A stretch of 64,000 nucleotides of DNA from Sulfuritalea sp. Its GTDB lineage: Bacteria; Pseudomonadota; Gammaproteobacteria; Burkholderiales; Rhodocyclaceae. Below the pieces are notes generated by a model. The model saw only the letters and a list, made by a program, of their open reading frames with translations. It was not told where the DNA came from and made no database searches. Below, in pieces: positions 27,571-35,144 of this stretch. The position numbers and the translations under genes were made by a program. The DNA is taken from positions 1 to 64,000 of the forward strand of contig JADJFK010000023.1 in NCBI GenBank assembly GCA_016708585.1, read 5' to 3'. Each line of letters starts with the position of its first letter. Positions within the stretch are counted from its first letter, which is position 1.

Positions 27571-28231
27571 ACAACTGATCACCGCCACCGAGAAATCGCG
27601 GGCCGAGCTGCTGGCGGCACCGATCATCGCCGACTGCCTGCAGGGCCGCGTCACGCGCGACAGCTACCTGGCCTTCCTCGGCCAGGCCTACCACCACGTG
27701 CGCCACACCACGCCCCTGCTGATGAGCCTCGGCGGGCGCCTGCCGGAACGCCTGGCCTGGCTGCGCCGCCCGGTGGCGGACTACATCGACGAGGAAATCG
27801 GCCACGAAGAATGGATCCTCAACGACATTGCCGCGGCCGGCGGCGACGCCGACGCGGTGCGGGGCAGCCAGCCCGACCTGCCGGCCGAAGTCATGGTGGC
27901 CTATGCCTACGACCTGATCAACCGGCGCAATCCGGCCGGATTCTTCGGCATGGTCTTCGTCCTCGAAGGCACCAGCGTCGCGCTGGCCCTGACCGCCGCC
28001 GACAAGATCCAGCAGGCGCTGGGACTGCCCGACCGGGCCTTCTCCTACCTGCGCTCGCACGGCACGCTGGACCAGGAACACACCCAGCACCTCGCCCGCC
28101 TGCTGGAAAAAATGACGCCCGACGACCAGGCCGAGGTCATCCATTGCGCGCGGGTCTTCTTCAAACTCTACGGCGACGTGTTTCGCGCGCTGCCAACGGG
28201 AATACCAACAGGAGCCTCGCCATGCAACTGA
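27557..28231 (+). CDS. Heme-oxygenase-like metalloenzyme (TenA/PqqC/UndA-type fold)
   Basis: A 224-residue all-helical protein of the iron-containing redox enzyme group. Candidate metal ligands lie in YIDEEIGHEEWILND, VFVLEGTSVALAL and SHGTLDQEHTQHLARLL, the E/H and D..EH pattern of heme-oxygenase-like diiron oxidases. Relatives include UndA, which decarboxylates fatty acids to alkenes, and N-oxygenases. It follows the acyl-activating ligase with an overlap and precedes an SDR, which suggests oxidation of an activated or free acyl substrate. It is unlikely to be thiamin-related TenA, since no thiamin genes are nearby. Confidence 0.75.
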   Translation: MSFYEQLITATEKSRAELLAAPIIADCLQGRVTRDSYLAFLGQAYHHVRHTTPLLMSLGGRLPERLAWLRRPVADYIDEEIGHEEWILNDIAAAGGDADAVRGSQPDLPAEVMVAYAYDLINRRNPAGFFGMVFVLEGTSVALALTAADKIQQALGLPDRAFSYLRSHGTLDQEHTQHLARLLEKMTPDDQAEVIHCARVFFKLYGDVFRALPTGIPTGASPCN

Positions 28232-29007
28232 ACAGAGCCCGCATCCTGCTCACCGGCGCCACCGGCGGCCTCGGCGAAGCCCTGGCCGGCCAACTCTCGG
28301 CCGCCGGCGCGGCGCTGCTGCTGACCGGCCGCAATGCGGACAAGCTGGCCGCGATCCCCCTCGTCGCCGGCGCCGAATGCATCCGCCTGCAAGCCGACCT
28401 CGCCACCCCCCAGGGAATTGCCGATGCCGCATCGGCGGCGCGCCGCTTCAATGCAAACATGCTGATCAACAACGCCGGCGTCGGCGGCTTCGGCCTGCTG
28501 GAAAGCCAGGACTGGACCGAGGTCGAACAGATCCTGGCGACCAACCTCGTGGTGCCGATCCGGCTCACCCACGCGCTGCTGCCCTGGCTCAAGGCCCAGC
28601 CGGAAGCGACCGTGGTCAATATCGGCTCGACCTTCGGCAGCATTCCCTTCGCCGGCTTTGCCGCCTATTCCTCGGCCAAGGCCGGACTGCGCGGCTTTTC
28701 CCAGGCCTTGCGCCGCGAACTGGCCGATTCGTCGGTGCGGGTGATCCACATCGCGCCGCGTGCGATCGACACGTCGCTCAACAGCGCCGCGGTCAACCGC
28801 CTGAATGCGGCGCTCGGAAACACCAGCGATTCGCCGGCCGGGGTGGCGGCGCAGATCGTCGAAAAGCTGCGGAACGACGCCGCCGAAAGCCACCTCGGCT
28901 TTCCGGAGCGCCTGTTCGCCTGGATCAACGGAGTATCGCCGGCGCTGATCGATCGCGGCCTGAGCGGCAAGCTCGCCACCATCAAGCACCATGCCATCAA
29001 GCAGTGA
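28222..29007 (+). CDS. Short-chain dehydrogenase/reductase
   Basis: A 261-residue classical SDR. The N-terminal Rossmann motif is TGATGGLGEALA, NNAG appears in LINNAGVGGFG, and the active site is NIGSTFGS...AAYSSAKAGL with the Ser and YxxxK. The substrate loop runs APRAIDTSLN. It reduces or oxidises a carbonyl/alcohol using NAD(P)H. Its ATG lies inside the preceding gene end (overlap of 10 bases) behind the binding site AGGAG. It probably acts on the product of the ligase or oxidase in the same operon. Confidence 0.9.
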   Translation: MQLNRARILLTGATGGLGEALAGQLSAAGAALLLTGRNADKLAAIPLVAGAECIRLQADLATPQGIADAASAARRFNANMLINNAGVGGFGLLESQDWTEVEQILATNLVVPIRLTHALLPWLKAQPEATVVNIGSTFGSIPFAGFAAYSSAKAGLRGFSQALRRELADSSVRVIHIAPRAIDTSLNSAAVNRLNAALGNTSDSPAGVAAQIVEKLRNDAAESHLGFPERLFAWINGVSPALIDRGLSGKLATIKHHAIKQ

Positions 29008-29026
29008 CTTTTTGAAAGGAAATCCC

Positions 29027-29671
29027 ATGTCAACCCTGAAACCCCTCCTGCTCTCCCTCGTTCTGCTCTTCGCTGCGGCCGCCCAGGCTGCGCCCAGCGA
29101 TGAACTGATCCGCCCGATCCAGGATCGCTGGGCGGAAATCAAGTACCGGTCTCCTGCGAAGCAACAGGCCGACCTCTATAATGAGTTGTCGGAAAAGGTC
29201 CGCCAGATCAGCGCCGCCAACCCGAACTTCCCCCCCGCGTTGATCTGGGAGGGCATCGTGGTCTCCAGCGAAGCCGGCGCACGCGGCGGTCTGGGCGGCC
29301 TGTCGCTGGCCAAGGATGCCAAAAAAGTGCTTGAGGAAAGTTTGAAACTCGACGAAAAAGCCCTCAGCGGCTCCGCTTATACCAGCCTCGCCGCGCTTTA
29401 CGCCAAGGTTCCCGGCTGGCCGCTGGGCTTCGGCGACAAGAAGAAGGCCGAGGAGCTTTTCCTCAAATCCCTGAATGCCAATCCGGACGGGATCGACCCG
29501 AACTTCTTCTACGGCGAGTTCCTGATCGACCAGGAGCGCGTCGCCGAAGGCCGCGGTTATCTGGAAAAAGCGCTCAAGGCAGCACCTCGTCCGGGACGCG
29601 AACTGGCGGACCAGGGGCGGCGCCAGGAGATTCAGGCCCTGTTGAAACAAATTGCCGTGGCATCGAGATAA
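29027..29671 (+). CDS. Exported TPR-like protein
   Basis: A 214-residue protein with a signal peptide (MSTLKPLLLSLVLLFAAAAQA) and helical repeats: AKDAKKVLEESLKLDEKALS, AALYAKVPGWPLGFGDKKKA, EELFLKSLNANPDGIDPNFF and GYLEKALKAAPRPG. These resemble tetratricopeptide repeats and the TRAP-transporter-associated TPR proteins. It is likely periplasmic and may scaffold or sense. A good binding site (GAAAGGAAA) precedes the ATG. Its stop directly abuts the start of the response regulator gene, so its function may be linked to signalling. Confidence 0.75.
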   Translation: MSTLKPLLLSLVLLFAAAAQAAPSDELIRPIQDRWAEIKYRSPAKQQADLYNELSEKVRQISAANPNFPPALIWEGIVVSSEAGARGGLGGLSLAKDAKKVLEESLKLDEKALSGSAYTSLAALYAKVPGWPLGFGDKKKAEELFLKSLNANPDGIDPNFFYGEFLIDQERVAEGRGYLEKALKAAPRPGRELADQGRRQEIQALLKQIAVASR

Positions 29672-30337
29672 TTGAGAATCCTGCTGGTTGAAGACGACAA
29701 GCTCCTCGGCGACGGCATACGCGCCGGCCTGATGCTGGCCAGCTATGCTGTCGACTGGGTCCGCGACGGCGAAATGGCGCTGCGCGCCCTGACCGACCAT
29801 AGCTACGATGCCTGTGTCCTTGACCTCGGCCTGCCCAAAAAGGACGGCATTGCCGTCCTGCGCGAACTGCGCCAGCGCAACAACCGGACCCCGGTGATCG
29901 TCCTTACCGCGCGCGACACGAAGAACGACAAGATCATCGGCCTCGACAGCGGTGCCGACCACTACCTGACCAAACCCTTCGACCTGGGCGAACTCGAAGC
30001 CCACATCCGTGCCGTGGTGCGCCGTGCCGGCGACGTTGTGCAACCCTTGCTGGTCCACCGCGGGGTGACCCTCGACCCCGCCAGCAAACAGGCCAGCATC
30101 GACGGCAAACCCGTGCCGCTGTCGGGGCGGGAGTATGCCCTGCTGCTCGACTTCATGAGCCACCCCGAGCACCTGCGCAGCCGCACCCAGCTCGAGGAAA
30201 GCCTCTACGCCTGGGGCGAAGAGGTCGAAAGCAATGCGCTGGAAGTCTATATCCACCATTTGCGCAAGAAACTGGGTTCCGATTTCATCCAGACCGTGCG
30301 CGGCCTCGGCTATCGGCTGCGGAGCGACGCAAAATGA
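29672..30337 (+). CDS. OmpR-family response regulator (PmrA/QseB-type)
   Basis: A 221-residue regulator. The receiver domain has acidic pocket residues VEDD, the phospho-acceptor in CVLDLGLPKKDG (Asp near 51), VLTARD and the Lys in YLTKPFDLGEL. The C-terminal winged helix is PLSGREYALLLDFMSHPEHL, ending VYIHHLRKKLGSDFIQTVRG LGYRL. The domain order and linker match PmrA/BasR and QseB. The TTG start abuts the upstream stop. A matching PmrA-type box lies before the operon, so autoregulation is likely, and eptA would be a plausible target. Confidence 0.9.
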   Translation: MRILLVEDDKLLGDGIRAGLMLASYAVDWVRDGEMALRALTDHSYDACVLDLGLPKKDGIAVLRELRQRNNRTPVIVLTARDTKNDKIIGLDSGADHYLTKPFDLGELEAHIRAVVRRAGDVVQPLLVHRGVTLDPASKQASIDGKPVPLSGREYALLLDFMSHPEHLRSRTQLEESLYAWGEEVESNALEVYIHHLRKKLGSDFIQTVRGLGYRLRSDAK

Positions 30338-31724
30338 AGCGCCGGTCGCCCGCCGGCGGCGCCGGTTCCCTGCGCTGGCGCCTGCTGACCGCGGTCGGCA
30401 TCGCGGTGCTCTTGCTGTGGATTTTCACCGGCTGGTTCAGCTACCACCAATCCGGGCACGAAGCCGAAGAACTGATGGACGGCAACCTGGCGCAAACCGG
30501 CCGCTTGCTGATGGCCATCGTCGAAAACAACGAGGCCCAGCTGGGTCCGCTGGCCGCGCGCCTGGCGACGGTGCGCGGCGCCGCGGACAATGTCTACGAA
30601 CCGCCGCTGGAATTCCAGATCGGGCGCGGCGACGGCACCATCCTCGCCCGCTCGGCCAATGCCCCCGACCTGCCGGTGCTCGGCGTTACCGATTACAGCG
30701 ACATCATCCGGGCCACCGGATCCTGGCGCGTGCTCAACGTCGCCTCGACCGACGGCCGCTACCGGGTCCAGGTCTCGCAGTCGATCGCCCTGCGCGACAT
30801 CGCCGCACTCGAAGTCGCGGAACGGACCATCCTGCCGCTGGCGTTGATCTCGCCCATCCTGATCCTGTTGATCTACTTCTCGATCCGCAGCGGGCTGCGT
30901 CCCCTCGATACGCTCGCCGGCGACGTCGCGACGCGCAGCCCGGATAACCTCGCGCCGCTGGAAAAAAGCCGGTGCCGACCGAAGCCAGGCCGCTGGTCAC
31001 GGCACTCAATCGCCTGCTGGCCCGATTGGGCCGCACGCTCGAAAACGAGCGGCGCTTCACGGCCGACGCGGCCCATGAACTGCGCACGCCGCTGGCGGCA
31101 CTCAAGGTGCAGACCCAGGTGGCGCGGCGCAGCCGCGACGCCACCCTGCGCGACCACGCCCTCGGCCAGATCGAGAGCGGCGTCGACCGCGCCACCCATC
31201 TGGTCGAGCAGTTGCTGCGCCTGGCCCGCCTCGACCCGCTGAAAAGCGTCGAGAGCGCAGCCCCGATCGACCTGCGGGCCATCCTCACCGAAGCTGCCGG
31301 CCAGGCACGCAACGCCAGTCCGCCGGTGGCGCAAAAAATCATCGAGACCTATCCCCCGGGCGATCTGATCAGCCACGGTGACGCCGACCTGATCGGCATC
31401 GCCATCCGCAACCTGCTCGACAACGCGGTTCGCTACACGCAGGCCGAGCATGCTATCTGGCTTGAAGTCAGCGCCGAAGCTGACGGCTACAGCCTGTCGG
31501 TGCGCGACAACGGCCCCGGGGTCCCGCCGGCAACATTGGCCAGGCTGGGCGAGCGTTTCTATCGCGGACGCGAAACCACGACCGAAGGCAACGGCCTCGG
31601 TCTCGCCATCGTCAGCCGCGTGGCCGAACTCCACGGCGCACGGCTCGAAACCGGCAATGCCGCCGGCGGCGGCTTCGTCGCCAGCCTCAGCGGCCTGCCC
31701 TTGGGCCACGGCACTTCCGCCTGA
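30334..31724 (+). pseudogene. Sensor histidine kinase (PmrB/QseC-type), one frameshift
   Basis: A membrane histidine kinase. The first frame gives a transmembrane helix (LLTAVGIAVLLLWIFTGWF), a periplasmic sensor region and a second helix (LPLALISPILILLIYFSI). The frame breaks in an A6 run near 30962-30967. The second frame continues VPTEARPLVTALNRLLARLG with the H-box FTADAAHELRTPLAAL, the N-box IAIRNLLDNAVRYT and G-boxes DNGPGVPP and EGNGLGLAIV. The gene overlaps the regulator by 4 bases. All motifs are intact across the break, so a homopolymer sequencing error is likely. Confidence 0.88.
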
Positions 31725-31810
31725 TTCGCGGGCCCACCGTGACAGGCGTGCCAGCCGGGGCGGCAGGTGGCGGGACTGTTCCCTATAATGTCGGCTCGAT
31801 CAGACGTCCC

Positions 31811-31834
31811 GCCGTCCCGCCAGCGCCGACTTTT
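31811..31834 (-). repeat. Dispersed 24-base repeat (before methyltransferase gene)
   Basis: Minus strand: AAAAGTCGGCGC, TGGCGGG, ACGGC. It is intergenic and ends 22 bases before the methyltransferase ATG. Confidence 0.6.
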
Positions 31835-31855
31835 CCACGTTTCCCTACGAAATCC

Positions 31856-32557
31856 ATGACAAACCCCGACACCACATCGCCGCCGAAGTACGAGTTCGCC
31901 GAAAAATACGATCCCGAACACGCCCGCATGTATTTCGAGAAGCACGGCAGCGGCTTCTGGCGCCGCCTGTCCACCTGGCGCGAAGTCGGCATGGCGCGCA
32001 AGGCGCTGCAACTTGCCGGCAATCCCAAGTCGGTGCTCGACCTGCCCTGCGGTACCGGACGCTTCTGGCCCATGCTCGCCGAACAGCAGGAGCGCAAGAT
32101 CTACGTCGCCGACAACAGCCAGTCGATGATCGACACCGGCCTGCAAATGCGCCCGCGGGAAGTCGTCGCGCGCATCGAGAAATCCTTCCAGTGTTCGGCC
32201 TTCGCCACCGGCCTGGCGGACAACTTCGTCGAGTGCGTGTTCAGCATCCGCCTGATGCACCACATCGAGAAGAGCACCGACCGCGTGACCATGCTCAAGG
32301 AATTCCGCCGCATCAGTTCAGATACCGTAATCATCTCCCTCTGGGTGGACGGCAACTTCAAGGCCTGGCGCCACCGGATCAACGAGGAGCGCAAGGAGAA
32401 AACCCGCGGCAAGGACTTCCCGCGCGACCGCTTCGTCTTCTCGCAGCGCGAGATCGAGGCCGACATCGCCGCCGCCGGCCTGAAAATCGTCGGCCACGTC
32501 GACTTCGTCAAGTATTGGGAAAAGTGGCGCGCCTACGTGCTGCAGGTCAACAAGTAA
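31856..32557 (+). CDS. Class I SAM-dependent methyltransferase
   Basis: A 233-residue methyltransferase. The SAM-binding motif I is SVLDLPCGTGRFWPML, followed by the acidic residue in IYVADNSQSMID and the motif SIRLMHHIEKS, which resembles the UbiE/MenG class post-I region. There is no signal or membrane segment. It begins the run of LPS core genes and is followed after 10 bases by an InaA-like kinase, so it may modify a surface glycan or a lipid precursor. The substrate is unknown. Confidence 0.8.
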   Translation: MTNPDTTSPPKYEFAEKYDPEHARMYFEKHGSGFWRRLSTWREVGMARKALQLAGNPKSVLDLPCGTGRFWPMLAEQQERKIYVADNSQSMIDTGLQMRPREVVARIEKSFQCSAFATGLADNFVECVFSIRLMHHIEKSTDRVTMLKEFRRISSDTVIISLWVDGNFKAWRHRINEERKEKTRGKDFPRDRFVFSQREIEADIAAAGLKIVGHVDFVKYWEKWRAYVLQVNK

Positions 32558-32567
32558 GCGGGCAAAG

Positions 32568-33386
32568 ATGAAGGATTTCGTCAACGAACGCTGGCGCACT
32601 ATCCTCGCCCGCAACGGCCTCACGGACTTCGACGCGCTCTGGGACCTCAAGGCTGACTGGTTCGAGGAGCCCAACCACCGCCGCGGCGGCTGGAGCGGCG
32701 TGTCGCGCTGCGAACTCGACCGCCCCGAAGGCGGCAAGGTCGCGATCTTCCTCAAGCGGCAGGAAAACCACAAGGCGCGCATCTGGTCGCACCCGGTGCA
32801 CGGCGCACCCACCTTCCTGCGCGAATTCAAGCACATCATGCATTACCGCGAGTGTGGCGTGGCGACCCTGGAACCGGTGTACTTCGGCATGCACAAGGCG
32901 GGCAAGGATTACCGCGCCATCCTCGTCACGGAGGAACTGACCGGCTTCGTCGCGATGGAAGACCGGGTGCAGGACTGGCTCAAGCACGGCGCGCCGCCGC
33001 GCAAGGAGCGCCTGCTCCATCTCGAGGCCGTCGCCACCCTGCTGCGCACGATGCACGACCACGGCATCCAGCACAACTGCTACTTCCCCAAGCATGTATT
33101 CACCCGCATCAATGATGACGGCAGCGTCGACGCGCGCGTCATCGACCTGGAAAAATCGCGCTGGCGGCCGTCGCGCACGGTCTGCGCGATCCGCGACCTC
33201 TACACGCTGAACCACCACTCGCTGTGCTGGAGCACCAGCGACCGCCTGTGGTTCTTCAAGTCCTACCTCCAGATCGGCCGCCTGACACCCTTCGCCAAGT
33301 GGCTCTGGCGCCTCATCGAGCGGCGCTCGCAGCGCAAGAACCGCGTCAATCCGCCGCGCCGCCGCATCGTCGCGAAGCAGGACTAG
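32568..33386 (+). CDS. InaA-like lipopolysaccharide core kinase
   Basis: A 272-residue small protein-kinase-fold enzyme of the InaA/WaaP group. The N-lobe contains VAIFLKRQENHKAR with the ATP-binding Lys and a helix Glu in TFLREFKHIMHYRE. The catalytic loop is HGIQHNCYFPKHVF and the metal loop is ARVIDLEKSRWRP. In this subgroup the usual HRD is altered to HNCY, with the following His taken as normal for the subgroup. Members phosphorylate heptose or Kdo of LPS core. It is followed by waaG, as in core operons. Confidence 0.82.
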   Translation: MKDFVNERWRTILARNGLTDFDALWDLKADWFEEPNHRRGGWSGVSRCELDRPEGGKVAIFLKRQENHKARIWSHPVHGAPTFLREFKHIMHYRECGVATLEPVYFGMHKAGKDYRAILVTEELTGFVAMEDRVQDWLKHGAPPRKERLLHLEAVATLLRTMHDHGIQHNCYFPKHVFTRINDDGSVDARVIDLEKSRWRPSRTVCAIRDLYTLNHHSLCWSTSDRLWFFKSYLQIGRLTPFAKWLWRLIERRSQRKNRVNPPRRRIVAKQD

Positions 33387-33404
33387 CGGGGCAACCGCTG
33401 CCCG

Positions 33405-34529
33405 ATGCAACTGGCCTTCACCCTCTTCAAGTACTTCCCCTACGGCGGCCTGCAGCGCGACTTCCTGCGCATCGCCCTGGCCTGCCAGGCGCGCGGCCAT
33501 GCCATCCGCGTCTATACGCTGTCCTGGCAGGGCGACATCCCGCAGGGCTTCGAGGTCGTCCAGGTGCCGGTAAAGGCGCTGACCAACCCGCGCCGCTACG
33601 CAAAATTTTCCGCCTGGGTGCGCCAGGACCTGGCGCGGCGACCCGCCGACCGCGTCGTCGGCTTCAACAAGATGCCGGGGCTGGATGTGTATTACTGCGC
33701 CGACCCCTGCTTTGAAGACAAGGCACAGAACCTGAGGGGAAAAATCTATCGCCTGTCCGGCCGCTACCGGCATTTCGCCGCCTTCGAGCGCGCGGTGTTC
33801 GAGCCGCGCGGTCGAACCGAAATCCTGATGATCTCGGCCCTGCAACAGCCGCTGTTCGAAAAGCACTACGGCACCCCGGCCGCGCGCTTCCACCTGCTGC
33901 CGCCGGGCATCGCCGCCGACCGGCGCGCGCCGCCGGATGCGGCGGAAATCCGCCGCGAGTTCCGCCGCGAATTCGCGCTCGGCGACGATGATCTGCTGCT
34001 GGTGCAGATCGGCTCCGGCTTCAAGACCAAGGGCCTCGACCGCAGCCTGAAGGCGCTCGCCGCCCTGCCGGCGGAACTGCGGGCGCGCACCCGGCTGATC
34101 GCCATCGGCCAGGACGAGCCGCGCCCCTTCCTCGCCCAGGTGCGCCAGCTCGGGCTCGCCGATCGCGTCGAGATCCTCAAGGGGCGCGACGACATCCCGC
34201 GCTTCCTGCTCGGCGCCGACCTGCTGATCCATCCGGCCTACAACGAGAACACCGGCACGGTGCTGCTCGAAGCCCTCGTCGCCGGTTTGCCGGTGCTGAC
34301 CACGGCCGCCTGCGGCTATGCCCATTACATCGAGGACGCCGGCGCCGGCCGCGTCATTGCGCTGCCCTTCGCCCAGGCGACGCTCGATGCCACGCTGGCG
34401 GCAATGCTCGCCGACGGCGCGGCGCGCCGGCAATGGGCCGCCGGCGGGCTGGCCTTTGCCGCGCATGCCGACCTCTACAGCATGCCGGCGCGGGCTGCTG
34501 ATATCATTGCGGGCCAATCTGTTGAATAA
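33405..34529 (+). CDS. waaG: LPS core glucosyltransferase I (WaaG/RfaG)
   Basis: A 374-residue family 4 glycosyltransferase with GT-B fold. The N-terminus LFKYFPYGGLQRDFLRIA, RVVGFNKMPGLDVYYCADPC, the linker PPGIAADRR, GSGFKTKGLDRSLKAL and the nucleotide-sugar motif HPAYNENTGTVLLEALVAGL are close to E. coli WaaG. It adds a glucose-type hexose to heptose II of the inner core at the inner membrane. It lies 18 bases after the InaA-like gene. Confidence 0.92.
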   Translation: MQLAFTLFKYFPYGGLQRDFLRIALACQARGHAIRVYTLSWQGDIPQGFEVVQVPVKALTNPRRYAKFSAWVRQDLARRPADRVVGFNKMPGLDVYYCADPCFEDKAQNLRGKIYRLSGRYRHFAAFERAVFEPRGRTEILMISALQQPLFEKHYGTPAARFHLLPPGIAADRRAPPDAAEIRREFRREFALGDDDLLLVQIGSGFKTKGLDRSLKALAALPAELRARTRLIAIGQDEPRPFLAQVRQLGLADRVEILKGRDDIPRFLLGADLLIHPAYNENTGTVLLEALVAGLPVLTTAACGYAHYIEDAGAGRVIALPFAQATLDATLAAMLADGAARRQWAAGGLAFAAHADLYSMPARAADIIAGQSVE

Positions 34530-34556
34530 ACAGCCCAATTCACCCAAAACAGCCCC

Positions 34557-34976
34557 ATGCACGAACACAGCCCGCGCCATGCCTCGCCAATCCAAAGTTC
34601 GTCCGACCGCTCATTTGGATTCGTCTTTGCCGCAGTCTTCCTGATCATCGGCCTCTACCCGCTGCTCCATGCATCGGGCATCAGACTCTGGGCGGTCGCC
34701 ATGTCGGGCATGTTCCTTCTGCTGGCGGCGCTTCGCCCGCAAGTCCTTGCCCCGGCCAACCGGCTGTGGACAAAATTCGGGCTGCTGCTGCACAACATCG
34801 TCAGTCCGATCGCGCTCGGCATCCTTTTTTTCCTCGTCGTCACGCCCACCGGCCTGCTGATGCGGCTCTTGGGCAAGGACCCCTTGCGCCTGCGTTTCGA
34901 TCCCGCCGCCGACAGCTACTGGATCAAGCGCGATCCGCCGGGACCGGCGGCCGACTCGCTCAACAATCAGTTCTAG
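34557..34976 (+). CDS. SxtJ-family membrane protein
   Basis: A 139-residue protein with two or three membrane helices: FGFVFAAVFLIIGLYPLL, LWAVAMSGMFLLLAALRP and SPIALGILFFLVVTPTGLLM, then a basic tail RLLGKDPLRLRFDPAADSYW. This matches the SxtJ family, which travels with O-carbamoyltransferases in cyanobacterial toxin and many surface-glycan clusters. Its biochemical role is not known. Here it precedes a DUF5989-type mini-protein and a carbamoyltransferase, the same three-gene order seen elsewhere. Confidence 0.8.
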   Translation: MHEHSPRHASPIQSSSDRSFGFVFAAVFLIIGLYPLLHASGIRLWAVAMSGMFLLLAALRPQVLAPANRLWTKFGLLLHNIVSPIALGILFFLVVTPTGLLMRLLGKDPLRLRFDPAADSYWIKRDPPGPAADSLNNQF

Positions 34977-34985
34977 GAAACCTTC

Positions 34986-35135
34986 ATGTCCTTCATCAAG
35001 GAACTCTGGGCGTTCATGCGCGCCCGCAAGAAATACTGGCTGCTGCCTATCCTCGTCATGATGGTCTTGCTCGGTGCGCTGATTGTCCTGGCGCAGGGAA
35101 GCGCGGTGGCGCCCTTCATCTACACTCTCTTCTGA
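34986..35135 (+). CDS. DUF5989-type 49-residue membrane protein
   Basis: A very short protein, MSFIKELWAFMRARKKYW, then one transmembrane helix LLPILVMMVLLGALIVLA, ending FIYTLF. It is preceded by AGGAAAC and starts 9 bases after the SxtJ-like gene, with the carbamoyltransferase 9 bases behind it. This small membrane protein is a steady companion of NodU/CmcH-type carbamoyltransferases and may anchor the enzyme to the membrane; that is inference. Confidence 0.8.
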   Translation: MSFIKELWAFMRARKKYWLLPILVMMVLLGALIVLAQGSAVAPFIYTLF

Positions 35136-35144
35136 CCGCGCTGC

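Noticed and set aside
27557..28231. Thiaminase II (TenA) for thiamin salvage
   Set aside because: The fold is shared, but there are no thiamin genes nearby, the acidic/His pattern fits a metal site, and the operon context points to acyl chemistry.
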